NCBI GenBank assembly: GCA_944472155.2
Contig: OX235273.1
Coordinates: 35,623,204 to 35,687,203, forward strand
Source of the DNA: Trichobilharzia szidati
Lineage: Eukaryota; Platyhelminthes; Trematoda; Strigeidida; Schistosomatidae
Reading direction: 5' to 3'
DNA length: 64,000 nt
Below the pieces are notes generated by a model. That model did not search any database, was not told the origin of the DNA, and saw only the letters and a program-made list of their open reading frames with translations. Of the stretch, positions 42,610 to 54,719 are shown in pieces (the stretch's first letter is position 1; each line of letters starts with the position of its first letter). The position numbers and the translations under genes were made by a program.

Positions 42610-42905
42610 CTAAAACAACTGATCATTACTCCTTAATTTGATGGTCAAACTACATATCGCAAATTGACGGAAGTTAGAATTCATGGACCATTGGATTCAG
42701 TTCCAATGGTTAATTGATCAAGGAGCTCTCCTTGTAACCAGAAGGTTCAAGGTTCAAACCACCTCTGGCAGCAAAGTGTTGATGAGTTCCAAACTAGGAC
42801 GAAATAGTTGTCCGGTGCTACCTAGTTTTCAGTGGTCCTTTAACTTATATCAGCTAGTAATTGAACCTGTAATCAATCAAATCCCTATAAACCAACAGTT
42901 GATTA
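42610..42905 (+). mobile_element. H1 repeat, single plus unit
   Basis: tRNA-like head, GTAACCAGAAGGTTCAAGG, B-box-like GGTTCAAACCA, then TGTTGATGAGTTCC...AGGACGAAATAGTTGTCC: a decayed hammerhead. The full 3' end (CCCTATAAACCAACAG) is present. Confidence 0.7.
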
Positions 42906-43609
42906 TATGGGATAGCCTAAATAACAATTGATTACAGTTCAAAACATACGCTGGTATATGATAAAATGCATGAATATGTAGTACTCAATTAAATATTCGG
43001 TAAATTAAGAAAAATAACACTACAGAATGTTTATGAATTTATAGATTTGACAACAGGCCAGGGTATCAATAGCTGTTGGACTTATTCCCCTTTTGTACAC
43101 AAGATTTCGGTTATTTTAAGTGCTACTGCTGTTTGAAATATTCGGTATCTGCAGGCTTCACTACCTGATAGATGACAGAAAGAGACTCTTCTTCTTGGAA
43201 TTAGTGATTACTTGACTAGATGTTATGTTGTTTAAAAAGCATTAGCGTTATCAATAATAATTATTCTCAAGTTGTTATGATTATATATAACCAGAGAATC
43301 TGATGAAGTTTTCAATATGGCGAAAATATTTATTCAGACGTTTATAAAACACAAAGTAATTGAGCGAATAATATCATTTTGGATAATTTCCTCTTCTAGG
43401 TCTACAACTATATATATGCTTATGTACATAGAATATTCTAGAATAGTATTCAGTAACAATGTTAGTGTTTTTTAAATACTATTGATTTGTAAAGTAAGAT
43501 CAGTGGAATTACAGTTCATTAAAGATGCTTAAATAATAATAATAATAATATAGTAGCAAATAGAACATCAACCAAAATTAGGAAAATTCCAGAAAACTGA
43601 GGATCATTG
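42906..43609. other. Unassigned, with an AAT run
   Basis: AT-rich. A CTGATGA string at about 43301 followed by GAAA is discussed under rejected items. An AAT microsatellite lies near 43533-43550. Confidence 0.35.
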
Positions 43610-44850
43610 AAGCCTAGATGGCCAAGGTAAGGACAATGTCTGAGCCAACTAGCTTCTTTTGGACACATAAATTAGGCTTATTAATGTGGATCCCAACAAC
43701 CGGCCTCAGCAATATTTAGTAATCGAACTCTTAAGGCGAAATTAAGATTTGTTGGTATGCGGTAAATGACTTTGAAAGCCACCTCGTTGACATCAATCTT
43801 GTGTTCTGTATCCACAAGATGAGATAGAATAGCGCTACGAATAGATTTTGTTTGTCCTTTACTTAACCAACGCAGGGTGATGTTCGGAAATTCGATGAGA
43901 AACATGCCTAATAGTACGGCCTATGTAACTAACTCACTCCACAGGAGCAGTTACACTGGTAGATACATATGGAAGAGGTGAAATTAGGCAGTTTATCTTT
44001 TACTCCCGAACGCAAAAGAGGAGTGCTTTTGAAGACACAGCGTAATTCAGCAACAAGAAATGCTCTTTTTACCACATTTCTAAGGTGTTGTGTTAGTATC
44101 TCACTGATGTTGTCCCCAAGGAACTGCATTTGCAAGAATAAGGCCTTTTTAGGAACTGTTGGTACCTTGGGCTGCTTTGATTTTAGATTCATATTCTTAT
44201 CAATAAACTTTTCTGGATAACCGTTTTCACTCAGCAACTGTTTAATATTATTAAGTTCCTCATCAAGACATTCATCCGAGCAGATTGCTCTTGTTCTGTG
44301 AACCAAGCACTTCATCATAACATGATTTAATTACGAATTCCCATGGTTTGTTAATATTTTAAAATGTGACATTGATTTTCCTAACTGTATCAATACGGAG
44401 TTTTGTTATTGTGCGTTAGAGACAGTAAAAGCTCTCGTATCAACGTCCAGTCTTCTTCCTTTGTCTTGCTGCCCGCGGTATTGTGTGTTGTTGACGTGCG
44501 ATTAGGACAGATTAGCCAGCGCATTAGTTAGATTCGCTCGTAGTCTACAAGGTCCTAATGCACTTTATCAGATTGCGTTTGTATTTTAAGAGCACGAAGC
44601 TGCAAAAATGAGTATACTGACACTCAGTTGATGTAGGTTTTCTATATACACTTCTTATTATTGTGCCATCCTCTTTTCTGGTCATAAGGACGTCTAGAAA
44701 TGAAATACTAGAGTCTTTTTCTTTCTCAATAGTAAAATTTATTGCAGGATGAACCTCGTTAAAGTTGTCAAAAAGAATGATTCTTTATTCACTAATGTCA
44801 GTCTTTTAAAATATAATTATAATAATAGCTTTAACTCTTCAGTATAAGTT
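43610..44850 (-). pseudogene. PLE-A from RT end through endonuclease
   Basis: 44560-44830 reads FNEVHPAINFTIEKEKD, ISFLDVLMTRKEDGT and SVYRKPTSTECQYTHF, the end of the RT. 44318-43929 is open: SDECLDEELNNIKQLL, ENGYPEKFIDKNMN, FLGDNISEIL, RRAFL-like AELRCVF, VKDKLPNFTSS and CIYQCNCSCGVS. A frameshift near 43925 precedes the endonuclease C-terminal half (SKGQTKSIRSAILSHLVDTE, FKVIYRIPTNL). The 44330-44560 stretch is unreadable. Confidence 0.85.
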
Positions 44851-44947
44851 AAGGATTTATGATCAAGCAAAGATTTGTTTGTCTGATGTCTCAGAGAATA
44901 AATGTAATTACATAATTAATAATTCAACCATTATTTTATATAATGCG

Positions 44948-45010
44948 AGGCAATCCATAGAAAGTCTTAGACTTAGGTTCTCTACGTGTCAACACTCGAC
45001 AGTAAGGCGT
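44948..45010 (-). ncRNA. H3 hammerhead, decayed
   Basis: On the minus strand, stem I GCCTTA/TAAGAC has five of six pairs. The core reads CTGTCGA (A6 changed) and GAAA has become GAAC. The adjacent GATTGCCT links it to 17453-17520. Confidence 0.6.
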
Positions 45011-45040
45011 ATCTACAACGGTTCATAGAAGTGATGTGCA

Positions 45041-45369
45041 TTTTGAGACCTGAAATTTAGGCTCCCTACCAATTTCCTCTAGAGCTAACGTTAATTCAAA
45101 GTGTACGACTCAGGCAAATCATCTAGTCTCGTAACCACACTTAAAAAAACTGACTGAAAGAATACAGTCAACACCAACCCTACTTACATAACACTGGTCA
45201 CACCCCAGTTATAACTAATCAATAAAAGTGAAAATTATTTAGCAACCGCTTGTTTGCACAACCAATTCTAAGATAAATAGATCAATGTAAAAAAACAGTT
45301 AACAGATTAAAATCGATATATTGTGAAATAAGAGATTGAATAGTTCTGTTAATGTTATGTAACAACTAA
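45041..45369. other. Unassigned
   Basis: AT-rich; no feature. Confidence 0.35.
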
Positions 45370-45717
45370 ATTTAAGATTCGATAGCTAAAAAGGAAAAGC
45401 GATAATGAACTCCGTCAACCAACCAGCCAACTAATAACCTATAGCCTGAAAAATACACCGAAGCAAACAGAAGTGAATTGAACATGTGCTGAGTAGACCC
45501 CTGAGTGATATCGCACACTATGCCGGCCTTCGAGTGGAGGCCTAATGAGAAGCAGTGAGTTGGGCGATGATCCGATGATGACATGGAGGAAATTAAAGCT
45601 TGTAATAGGTAATCATAGACCCAGATAAAGAGGACTGGAGCAAACAGGGTGAAATGGAGATGGGCTGTTGAAGCTCAATGTTCCACGTAGAACTGAAGGA
45701 AACAATAATGATTATTA
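45370..45717 (+). mobile_element. RTE LINE 3' end
   Basis: Degenerate RTE C terminus ending AATGTTCCACGTAGAACTG and then GGAAACAATAATGATTATTA. The CR1 element at 45718 is joined directly to its AT tail, so CR1 landed in that tail or recombined with it. Confidence 0.65.
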
Positions 45718-46862
45718 CTACAAACAATTTGCATATAGACAGGGTAGGAGCACTTTAGACGCTGCAGCCGTCTTACACAACAGTATCGTCTCATCATTAG
45801 ATAAAGGTGCCAAATACGTCCGCTGCACGTTTCTCGACTTCACTTCTGCTTTCGACTCTGTACCTAGATGTCTCTTGCTAAATAAGCTCTCAATGACACA
45901 AACTGAGTCCTGGGTCACTAACTGGTTGCATTCCTACTTCTCAAACAGAATGCAGTACACCGTATACAAAGGTAAATCCTCCTCTGCTGTGCTCACTGAA
46001 GCTGGTGTCCCCCAAGGTGCTGTACTCTCCCCACTTCTCTTTTCTTTCTTTCTACATGACTTACCATCTTCAAATGACATTAATTTTGTTAAATATGCTG
46101 ACGACCTGACTGTATCTTTGCCTGTCAAATGTCAAAGTGACTGCTCTAAACTAAATGGCTTTTTATCAGAAATCAGCCAGTGGTCCAAGGAAAACGGTCT
46201 TACCTTAAATCCCCTCCAAATGCCAAACAGTCAATTTCACCTTTAGGCATAAATCTGACCTAAACAAACTGGTTAGCTCTCACGAGGTGTGCAACATAGA
46301 TGGCACTGAAATAGAAATCAAGTCGGAAATTAAATATCTTGGCGTCATTGTATCTGCTGATCTTTCCTGGTCGTCTCATATCTTGATGATTTCTAAGAAA
46401 ATATTCCGTCTTACCTTCTACATCAAGAAGTTAAAACATTCTGGAATAACCCAACCCTTACTCCTACAATTCGTTAACTCTTGCATCCTGCCTATTATTC
46501 TCTATTGTTCCCCCTTAGTTTTTCCAGGGCTACTGAAGAAAGACTATATCTTATTACGTAGGATATTAAAGGTTGTCAGCAGGGTAAGCAACGTGCCATT
46601 TAACCAGCTTGTTAATATTCTGGTCGACAGGCACTTGGACTCATGTGAAAAATGGGTTAAATCCATTCTGTCTAACTCACACCACCCTCTTCATTCACAA
46701 CTCTCCCCTTGTATCTCATCAGGCAAAACCAGAAGCCTATATAGAAAACTATATGCTCGCACTAGCAAGTACAAAAACTCAACCATACCCTACTTAGCTC
46801 GTGTTCTGTGCGATAAAGAAAGCATTAGGCGTGAGACTTATAACTTATTAAATAGTCAGTAG
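45718..46862 (+). pseudogene. CR1 RT with catalytic box intact and one frameshift
   Basis: The first open part (to 46246) has GRSTLDAAAVLHNSIVSSLD, LDFTSAFDSV, GVPQGAVLSPLLF and VKYADDLTVSLP, so the two box aspartates are present. A one-base insertion near 46213 (NPLQMPN against NPSKCQT in the sister) breaks it. The second open part (46287-46862) runs from IDGTEIEIKSEIKYLGVI through SPCISSGKTRS and YLARVLCDKESIRRE to the natural stop. Only one lesion is seen, but the 5' truncation makes it non-autonomous. Confidence 0.88.
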
Positions 46863-47268
46863 AACAATTGGATCTCGTCTTTCCAACTCATATCATTTAT
46901 AGGTACAACGTTTTCTTTCTTTCTTTTTTGTGCTGTTTTGTTTCTCTCTTCCTTACAAACTCTACTTCAAACATTCTTCTTCGTTCTTTCACACTCTGTA
47001 TATCTCGACCTTTTTGTTACCGCTTACGCCAGTAAATATGCTAGCATCTACTTTTCTAACACCTTCAAACACTCTGTTCACTTTTGGCTTTGCTACCGAC
47101 ATGCCAATGTTTGTTGTCATAATGAACTGAGATTTCCTTAATCTATGTAGAATTCTATTTATTGATAATATACTAACTGGATGCAATACTGTAGTGAAAT
47201 GCTGAGAATTCCATTCTGTATCACAAGTACTGTTTTGGAATAAAGCAAATTATTATTATTATTATTAA
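45718..47268 (+). mobile_element. CR1-type (SR1-like) LINE, 5'-truncated, copy 2
   Basis: Aligns by eye with 7087-8580 over its whole length with few differences, including the 3' UTR and the GGAATAAAGCAAATTATTATT end. Starts within the RT (KQFAYRQGRST). The youngest-looking LINE in the window. Confidence 0.88.
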
Positions 47269-47499
47269 TCACTGATGTAGTGAATGATGACTAAAGGTGG
47301 AATGAGAACCTGAGGTAATCAACATTTAAACCAGAGGCCACCGAATTAGTAGTCAGGTTCTTGATCTTTGCTCTCACTGACTATTTCTTGCTCACATGAA
47401 TGGATATATAACTGTAGAGTTTGAAAAAGAAGACTTGTTTGCCTAAAAAGTATTCTTGTTCTGAAATTATTTATTTGCTATAATTACATTCTATATTTA

Positions 47500-48009
47500 T
47501 CCAGAGTGGTTTAATTGCGTAGCTTTCATTACTCAGCTAGATGATATCTTCAGTGCACACTGAAATGTGAAGTGAGTTCTTTGCAAATTCTCTGTAAATG
47601 ATATCTCAATCTGTCTTCTGATGACCTTGGTTGTGAGTGATTGTTGACTTGCATTAGTATCGATCGTTTGATTGACCTACAATATGACTTTTTATTGGTT
47701 GGTAAATTTCATATGTGGTGTGAATATATCTATTAACTATAGATCATCTGTCTGAACATTAGGGTTCTGGGAACTACATCGAATTTTCGGTGTCATAATG
47801 CATTGATATGAGACAATGAATGTTATATCTTTTAACAGCCAGTTGATGTTCGTCGACTCGAAAACGAAGAGGATGTCTACATACTGACCAACATAATATT
47901 TTCCACATTTGTTGAAGTTCATCTCGTAGATTATGTTGATTTTTTCTCCTCTTAATTTAGCGTTTTCTGATTGATATAGTATAGACTGAAGTGATTTTAT
48001 ATCAAGCAT
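47500..48009 (-). pseudogene. PLE-B endonuclease fragment and 3' end
   Basis: The minus frame reads EKINIIYEMNFNKCGKYYVG (KINIIY...YYVG) and then shifts; the RIQEH helix is lost. The 3' region (47500-47735) has GATGACCTTGGTTGTG and ATCGATCGTTTGATTG phrases shared with 59722 and 61560, and a CTGAAGA-type motif near 47552 on the minus strand. Confidence 0.72.
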
Positions 48010-48759
48010 AAGTAAATGATACTACACACTACTGATCGACTGATTTCAGTAGTTGCGACCTACTCACGTCAAGCCATTGTGTTTTGCTGGCTAGGCCTTA
48101 CGTATTTTAAAATGCTTGAAATACAAATGAATATGGTGTCTAGTGCGACCATAGACATTGAATAAAAAGTTCTGATACATTGATTGTGTACAGTCTGGCG
48201 AGTATTCAACGTATCCATTACACTGTCCATCAGTAGATAAGTATCTAATGAAAAGCTCAGTGGTAAGGCCGTTGACTGAAGCACAAAGTGATGTAGACTC
48301 AAATCGCTGATGGAGTATTAGCTCCTGGGAGATTATGGATGAGCTGTATCGACGACTGCTAGCAAGCATCTGTTGACAGGGATCACGGACCACTCAAAAT
48401 GAAACACGTTTGTGAGACATTATGTTAGACAAATCTTGATAAACTTATATATAGCGAATTTATTGACAGAGGTGGTTGTATACTACTCACACTAACCAAT
48501 AGTGTTTGCTGACTAGGTCAAAGTGATATAAACATCGGACGGCTTTTTCATCCGTTTGTGATGGGGTGGTTTGAACTGATCCGCCTCTTGCATCTAAGTC
48601 AAATCAGGTAGACCACTGATGACCTGGCATCCTAATGAGCGAGTATCTGGCTAGCAAGCCCTGTTGATTGAAATGAGTGGCAAACAACTACTTATATGAA
48701 TTAGTCAGTAGTACATAGTTTTTACATTTGTTTTACTTATTTTGAAAGTTAACTCTGAC
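48010..48759. other. Unassigned
   Basis: Overlapping short frames but no domain. No repeat matched. Confidence 0.35.
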
Positions 48760-48880
48760 TCAATAAGTTATCTGGCCTTCGCTCCATATTGACGATCAAA
48801 TGGTCAGAAAACAAATTACCAACAATGAACTGTAGCAACGAACCAACCAAGAAGTTATTGCCCCAACAAATATGCAGAAT
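48760..48880 (+). mobile_element. Short RTE fragment
   Basis: GGCCTTCGCTCCATATTGAC and GATCAAATGGTC resemble the RTE segment at 52520-52565. Followed by a SINE-like tail piece at 48985-49040. Confidence 0.5.
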
Positions 48881-49049
48881 TTAAACGAATTCATCAAATT
48901 TCGATAGAACTCATCAACTGCTGGTTACTTTTAATAAACTGTCATAGATATACTATTAGAAACACATTGGGAGGTATATGACTGATAAGGCGGCCTGCTT
49001 ATAACTTGGGCTACCGAAAAACTCCATCAATATACTGAATATTATTATT

Positions 49050-50115
49050 ATTGTTTCCTTTAATTCCTACAGAAACATAGGGCTTCAGCCGTGCGTCTCC
49101 ATTGCGTTCGGTTCTCTGCTAGAGTCTTCACCTGGCTCCAAGTCTGCCCACACGTTTTCATCTCCTCTTCACATGATCTCCTCCAAGTCACCCTCACACT
49201 GACGACCAACTTGCCGCTTCTCTTTCGGGTTCCACTCGAGCGATGGCTTGTCTAGTGATGTCACTTGATGGTTTCCTCAGAGTATGGCCAGCCAATCCAT
49301 CTCCATTTCTTCCTGCCTATTTGTTTCACAATCGGTTCCTGGTGTGTTGGTTCGCTCATTGCCAGAGATCTCTGTTGCTGATCTTTTCTGGCCGGCCATC
49401 TGATCTTGTAGTATTGAGCGAAGACAACTGTTGATGAAGGTCTGTAGTTTGTTTGAGATGCTCTTTATGACGCGCCAAGTCTCTGATCCGTATAGTGAGA
49501 AGCACTGACTTCACATTGGAGTTGAAAATCCGGATCTTATTTTTGATGCCGAGTGCTGTTGACCTCCACATAGACTTGAGAGTAGTGAAAGCTTGTCTTG
49601 CTTTTCCGATTCTTGCTTTGATATCCTTGTCAGTTCCGTTGGCCTGTAGTTGAAACGATGCTTCCCAGGTAGGTAAAAGAAGTTGTTCCTTTCAGGTTCC
49701 TCCCATTTATTCTAATCGTTGTCTGTTGGTGTTGTTGTTGCTGTTGGTGGTGTTGTCTAGGAATCTTCATCACCTCTGTTTTCTCTATGCTCACCTGAAG
49801 TCCTATCTTCTCTGGATGCTTCTTCTGCCAACTTGTTGCTTTTCGCTTGCATATCTTCCAGTTTGTGGGAAATCAGACATATATCATCGGCGAAGTCTAG
49901 ATCCTCCAAGTTTTTTGTGTGAGTCCATTTTATGCCTGTTTCCTCGCTGCCCGTTGTCTGTCGCATTATCCAATTTACTTCAATCAGGAATACCATTGGC
50001 GGTAGTAGGCAGCCTTGTCTTACTCCTGTCCTCACTTCGAAGGATTCTGTAAGTTTCCCATTATGGATTACTTGGCATGCAGCATTGTCGTACAGCTGTT
50101 GGACGAGATGTATAT
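49050..50115 (-). mobile_element. RTE (SR2-like) LINE, C-terminal 1.07 kb
   Basis: Open at 50035-49757: TGVRQGCLLPPMVFLIEV, NLEDLDFADDICLISHKLED, so the FADD box is intact. Later parts are frameshifted: SVWRSTALGIKNKIRIFNSN (49571 on), SVLL, and the C terminus. It ends with GAAGCCCTATGTTTCTGTAG, an AAAGGAAAC-type phrase and an ATT tail at 49045. Closely related to 39905-41706. Confidence 0.85.
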
Positions 50116-50645
50116 ATACTGAATATAGTTTCTCTTATTCAGCTTGTTTAAGTCTATCTAGTAAAATATGACCTCTAATAGTGTCATTTAGTGTAGCGAT
50201 TATTTCAAAACATTTTTCACAATCTACTGATTCATGAGTTCCTACTGAACATGAGAAAAAGTATTATCCTGGATGGATGGCAGCTTATTCCAATACATGA
50301 GATGACCGTTCCTGAGTGATATCCTTGTTTCACAAAATGTACTCCTGAACAACTAATTTATAATTGTTATTCCACTAAATGTCGTGTATTTCTGGAAGGA
50401 AAAAAGAAAAAAGAGATATCATAATGGATGGATTGGTTTGCGCTTCAGGTGAGATAGAAGGGACTGTGTCACACAATCGACTGTGAGTTAATCTTTTATC
50501 TGAAGATCTTGGATGAAGAGGAAAAATCAGGTAATAAACTCCCCTGAAAATTCTGTACCTTATATAGAAACATTGTTTAGAATAAGGTTGTTATTATGGT
50601 TGTTATTATTAAGTAATTAAATTACAGTGAATTAGTCATGCAAAA
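50116..50645. other. Unassigned
   Basis: AT-rich; nothing recognised. Confidence 0.35.
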
Positions 50646-50721
50646 CAAAAGGTGAGAATTCGTTACAGGATTTCATCATGAGCTGACATCGGTTAGAGAA
50701 CCATTGGAAAACCACCTGAGA

Positions 50722-50769
50722 GTACTGGACAGCTGTTTCGCCATAGTGCTTCGGACTATTCATCAATAA
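50722..50769 (-). ncRNA. H1 hammerhead, decayed
   Basis: The minus core reads ATGAATA, GAAA and GTC are present, and stem I TTATTG/CAGTAC is partial. C3 and G8-region changes make activity unlikely. Confidence 0.6.
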
Positions 50770-51311
50770 GCAACCAACACCAGGGCTCGAACCAAGGGCC
50801 TTCTGGTTACAAGGCAGCGATCTAGCTCATAGACCATTAAGCCACTCACTGGGACCCACCAGATCCAATGGCCAGCCAGTCCATGAATTCCAGCTTCTGC
50901 CTATTCATGACAGCGCGACCACTTCTCAATGTCATCTTCGATGAGTAACTGTTCCTCACCTTCAACCTGCTGTACCCTTCTGGTCGCGGCTTCCCGCTAG
51001 AACCCCAGGTAACTGCCTGAATAAGGCCAGTTGCTAGTGAGCATCTCATTGATTTTCAAGTATTGGTTTGTAGAGATTTGATTGATTGGTTACAAGATTT
51101 CATCATGCGGTGACATGGGTTATAGAACTATTGGAAAACCTCAGGACAAATACTCGCCAAAGACATTGGATAGCGGTCATTCTATGTCATGAACGGGTAG
51201 AAGTTGGAATTCATGGACTGGTTATTTATCAGGTCCCAGTGGCTTAATGGTCTACGAGCTAGCTTGACTTGTAATCAGAAGGTCCTGGGTTCGAACCCTG
51301 GTGGTTGGTGC

Positions 51312-51360
51312 GTATTGATGAAGAGTCTCAAACTAGGTTGACGAAACAGCTGTCCAGTAC
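51312..51360 (+). ncRNA. H1 hammerhead, C3 changed
   Basis: Stem I GTATTG/CAGTAC pairs with one wobble; the core is ATGAAGA; stem II GTC/GAC with a TTG insertion; GAAA at 51343-51346; GTC ends at 51354. Confidence 0.7.
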
Positions 51361-51739
51361 TCCCAGTTAGTTACCAATGGTTCTCTAACCGACGTTAGCT
51401 CATGATGAAATCCTGTAACCAATCAATCAAATCCCTACAAGCCAATACTTGGAAACAGGTGATAATGTTTTACCGGCCAAGTTCAGATAGATAAGAGATC
51501 AAAGAGGTATCAGAGATTAAAAATAAGATTATAACTGATTACGGTTCAGTTACATCATTTAAATAAGCAATTAGTTAACAGAGAAAGAACTTGAAAATGT
51601 TAGGAATTGCAAACTTAATAATAATAATCATAATGACAGTAATGAAATGAGTCAAGGTAATGGTACGGAGCAAAGGTAGTTTCAACCCACACAATAATAA
51701 TGATGATACGAGATGGAATAAAATATTTAGTGATAATAA

Positions 51740-52062
51740 CAAGGACATTACCATGGCAGATTCAAAGTGATCACCATTTTCTTCTGTACAGAAAGAGAGA
51801 GAGAGACGGTGTATAAACTCTAATTGTATAAACCTCGGTAAGTGCCAGCATCTTCCTGTTTACTTGTCTGTTGACAACAGTGAGTGACTTAATAGAGTCA
51901 ACAACATGTCCATGGTCTACAAGATGCTGTGTTATTGAACTTTTCGATACTTTGACTTCAGTTTTTATCCACTTGGGCAACTGCTTCGTCATACAAGTAG
52001 ACAATCGCCTTTCCGTACGAAATGCTTTGTTAAAAACATTTATTGATTGCTTCAGAATCATT
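51740..52062 (-). pseudogene. PLE-C endonuclease fragment (third type)
   Basis: The minus frame reads VFNKAFRTERRLSTCMTKQL, KWIKTEVKVSKSSITQHLVD, HGHVVDSIKSLTVVNRQVNR and LALTEVYTIRVYTPSL. The middle follows GIY-YIG domains of Penelope type (R helix, SITQHLVDHGH), but the C terminus (ALTEVYTIRVY) differs from PLE-A and PLE-B. The N-terminal GIY and YIG lines are replaced by the TA run at 52065. Confidence 0.65.
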
Positions 52063-52063
52063 A

Positions 52064-52064
<1 letters not shown>

Positions 52065-52106
<42 letters not shown>
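52065..52106. repeat. TA microsatellite
   Basis: About 21 consecutive TA units. The overlapping open frames (YIYIYI) are artefacts of it. Confidence 0.95.
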
Positions 52107-52108
<2 letters not shown>

Positions 52109-52129
52109 AAACAACCAGCCAACAGTAAC

Positions 52130-52890
52130 AGCAACAACAACAACCAGAACTAATCAACATCAACGGGGAAGGAGGTTGAAAGAGGTTACTTCCTGCCTTC
52201 ACTTATCCGGCTAGGAAAGAAGCACGGTTTCAACCACAGGCAGTCAGTCGGACAGTGCGGATGAAGAAGTGAAAGCCATCCAGCCAACCAGAATTGGAAA
52301 GGTGAGATACGCCTCAATCGACTTGAAACCAATGTGGAAATCTCCTGCACTGCACTCAGCCAGCCAGCCAGCATAAACAACAAGATTCGGATTCCGTTCA
52401 ACACAAATGTGAAGTCAGTCAGTCATTACTTCTGTACGGTTGAAACACTTACACTGTGCGTGTGTCACGAAAAGGATTTCCAATAAGCCAATGCAGACTT
52501 TTATCAACAGTTGCCACCTTCGCTGGCTGGCTCCATACTGAAGATCAAATGAATGGCTGGCCAGTCAGAAAGAATCAGCAACAAGAAACTCTGACTGAGA
52601 ACAAACCAACAGGCAAGAGCCGATTGCTCAAGAAATAGGTAGGAGAAAATGGAGATGGATTGGGCATACATTGAGGAAGCCGTCGGATGAAATCGCGCGC
52701 CAGGCCCTCGAGTGTAATCCCCATGGGAAGCGACAAGTGGGTCGTCAGTGACATGGGGGAAATCGTGTGAGGAAGAGATGAGAGAATTTGGGCAATCGTG
52801 GACCCATATGAAGAGGATAGGACAAAAAACAGAACAGAGTGAAGCCCTATGTTCCACCTGAAACCCAAGGGAACAATAATAATATATGCA
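52130..52890 (+). mobile_element. RTE LINE C-terminal part, AGCC-expanded
   Basis: Related to 58170-58840 and 62745-63605: phrases GGAAGGAGGTTGAAAGAGG, CCGGCTAGGAAAG and TCACGAAAAGGATTTCC are shared. Many short AGCC/CAGT expansions have broken the frame. It ends CCACCTGAAACCCAAGGGAA plus an AATAAT tail. Confidence 0.75.
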
Positions 52891-53934
52891 CCACAACATC
52901 ACTTTTCACATTAATTTTTTAACTGTCATCACATGTGCCATCATTCATTTTTTTAGTGTCTCAGCTAAAATGTTAACCGAGCAGACACAAGCTTTCTATT
53001 TCTTACAAGTGTATAATAAAATGAAAACATTAGTTGACAAATAAGCAAATAGTTAGAAGACAAAGTTTCTTTTCATTCATTTCTTTTTCAACTCTTTTTG
53101 AAAAGACAGAAGACAACAACGCCAACATGAATAACAATGCATGAATCATGCACATATTCTTCTCCATCTCTCTCTACCTAACCTTATCAAGTAAGCTAGT
53201 GGTAGTAAGAGGATTGCTTATTCAGACACAAAGGAAGCACAAGAATGACCTTAGCCATTCTTTTTCTAGCTATTTTCTATCTTGTCTGCATACACCCACG
53301 CATAATGCATTCACAGTATGTGAATAATTAATTGTATGAGCGGTGTGTGTGTGTGTGTGTATGTACACGTGTGTGCTTTTGTGCATACTACCAACTGATA
53401 TGGAGGCAAAAGGTCGACTATATTAGTTGTTAGTAGTATGTATGTATGATGGAGATGTATATTTGAACTAACAACAAGACAACCAGCTTTTGCCTTTTTT
53501 TCTATATCTTTTCTTTTTTATGACTATACACTGGAAATAAACATCCTGGTTACTATGACAATGACCTAGAATTGACAAATCCTACGAGATTATAGGTCAT
53601 AGACATAGAAATATGCATCCTCGACATATAATATAATACGGGTGAGGCGGAAAGTAATCGTAAGGTGTTTTCGTGTGCATAGTGCAATACAGCAGACACA
53701 CCACGAGAGATATGTATTCCATCTGTGTGCTAAAAAATAGTCGATAAACCAATTTCAAAAGATTTAAATGTTACAGCACTCTCTACAGTATTAAAACCCA
53801 TGTAAATGATAGCCTCTGTTCTGCGCAAAATTCATCATGTAAGTGGGAACGAAAAGGAGATAAATTTGTTTTTGCGCATAACTGATGTACCAACTTTTTT
53901 CCTAGTGGTAATCTCCAGCGATTTGATTGATTTC
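52891..53934. other. Unassigned, with a GT microsatellite
   Basis: A GT repeat lies at about 53343-53360. No coding region or matched repeat in about 1 kb. Confidence 0.4.
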
Positions 53935-54090
53935 AAGTGAGATCATAAATTGACATCAGTTAGAAAATCACTGCGAACCACGTACAGCCATTTCGTCCTT
54001 GTTTGGGACTCTTCGTTCAGCATTAGGCACCCATGACCACACTGGAGATGCAACCCATGAACTTCAGATTGGGAGACAAGTCTATTCATC
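53935..54090 (-). mobile_element. H1 repeat, truncated minus unit
   Basis: The 3' half of a divergent H1 unit (AATTGACATCAGTTAGAAA) and a decayed hammerhead (minus GAGTCCCAAACAAGGACGAA). Cut at about 54090 where RTE sequence starts. Confidence 0.65.
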
Positions 54091-54690
54091 AAGGCAGTCT
54101 TGAAATGACCATCCAGAAATACAACCAGAAGACACAGAGGTACTAATGCACACCAACCTTCCAACAAAATCAGAAGTCTTGGAAACTATAAAGCTACTGA
54201 AACCTACAAAAGCAACAGGACCAGATAGAAATACTGAAAAAAAACCCAAAGATCTCAGCGTATATGCTCACTCCACTATTACAGAAGGTTTTTGGAAAGA
54301 AGGAAAGTCATCTGCTGATTGAAAGAAGGGCTATCTTGTAAAACTACCAAAGAAGGGCGATTAAAGCCTATGTGAAGAAATGGCGGGGAATCCCACTCTA
54401 AGCAAAATATTAAGTTGTATCCTCCTGGAGAGACTCAAAGATATTCTGGGTGTGAAACTCACCGTAGAATAAGCTGAACTTGGGACAGGCAAACCATGTG
54501 TGGATCAAATTGCATAGAATGGTAGTCAGACCTTCACCTCAAATTTGTAAACTGTAAAAGGGCCTTCGATAGTGCCCACCATAAAGTAATTTGGCAGTTT
54601 CTTCAACACTACGGAATGCAGTGCTGCAAACATGTATAAGCCTCATTCAACAGCTATATGATCATATCATATACCATCTTGAAGGCGTAT
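54090..54690 (+). pseudogene. RTE RT N-terminal fragment
   Basis: The frame gives LLKPTKATGPDRN, SSAD stop KKGYLVKLPKKGD, ILSCILLERLKDIL, AELGTGKPCVDQIA and an FDSAHHKVIWQF-like segment. This is the first half of an RTE RT (compare 41500-41000 on the minus strand), with many stops. Confidence 0.7.
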
Positions 54691-54719
54691 AATGAAAGTC
54701 ACGTAGATAAACACCTTGA

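Larger units (their letters stand above)
50661..51455. mobile_element. Largest H1 head-to-head insertion
   Basis: Flanks share AGGTGAGAAT (left) and AGGTGATAAT (right). The minus part (50661 to about 51140) is longer than one unit: the phrase ATTGGAAAACC occurs at 50703 and again at 51130, giving a unit of about 427 bp. It then switches to plus strand mid-unit (AGGACAAATACTCGCC), continuing through A box TGGCTTAATGG, B box GGTTCGAACCC, hammerhead and 3' end. The outer ends GTTACAGGATTTCATC and GATGAAATCCTGTAAC match each other. Confidence 0.85.

Noticed and set aside
43295..43345. Hammerhead near PLE-A
   Set aside because: CTGATGA and GAAA are present with a possible 4 bp stem I, but stem II cannot form.
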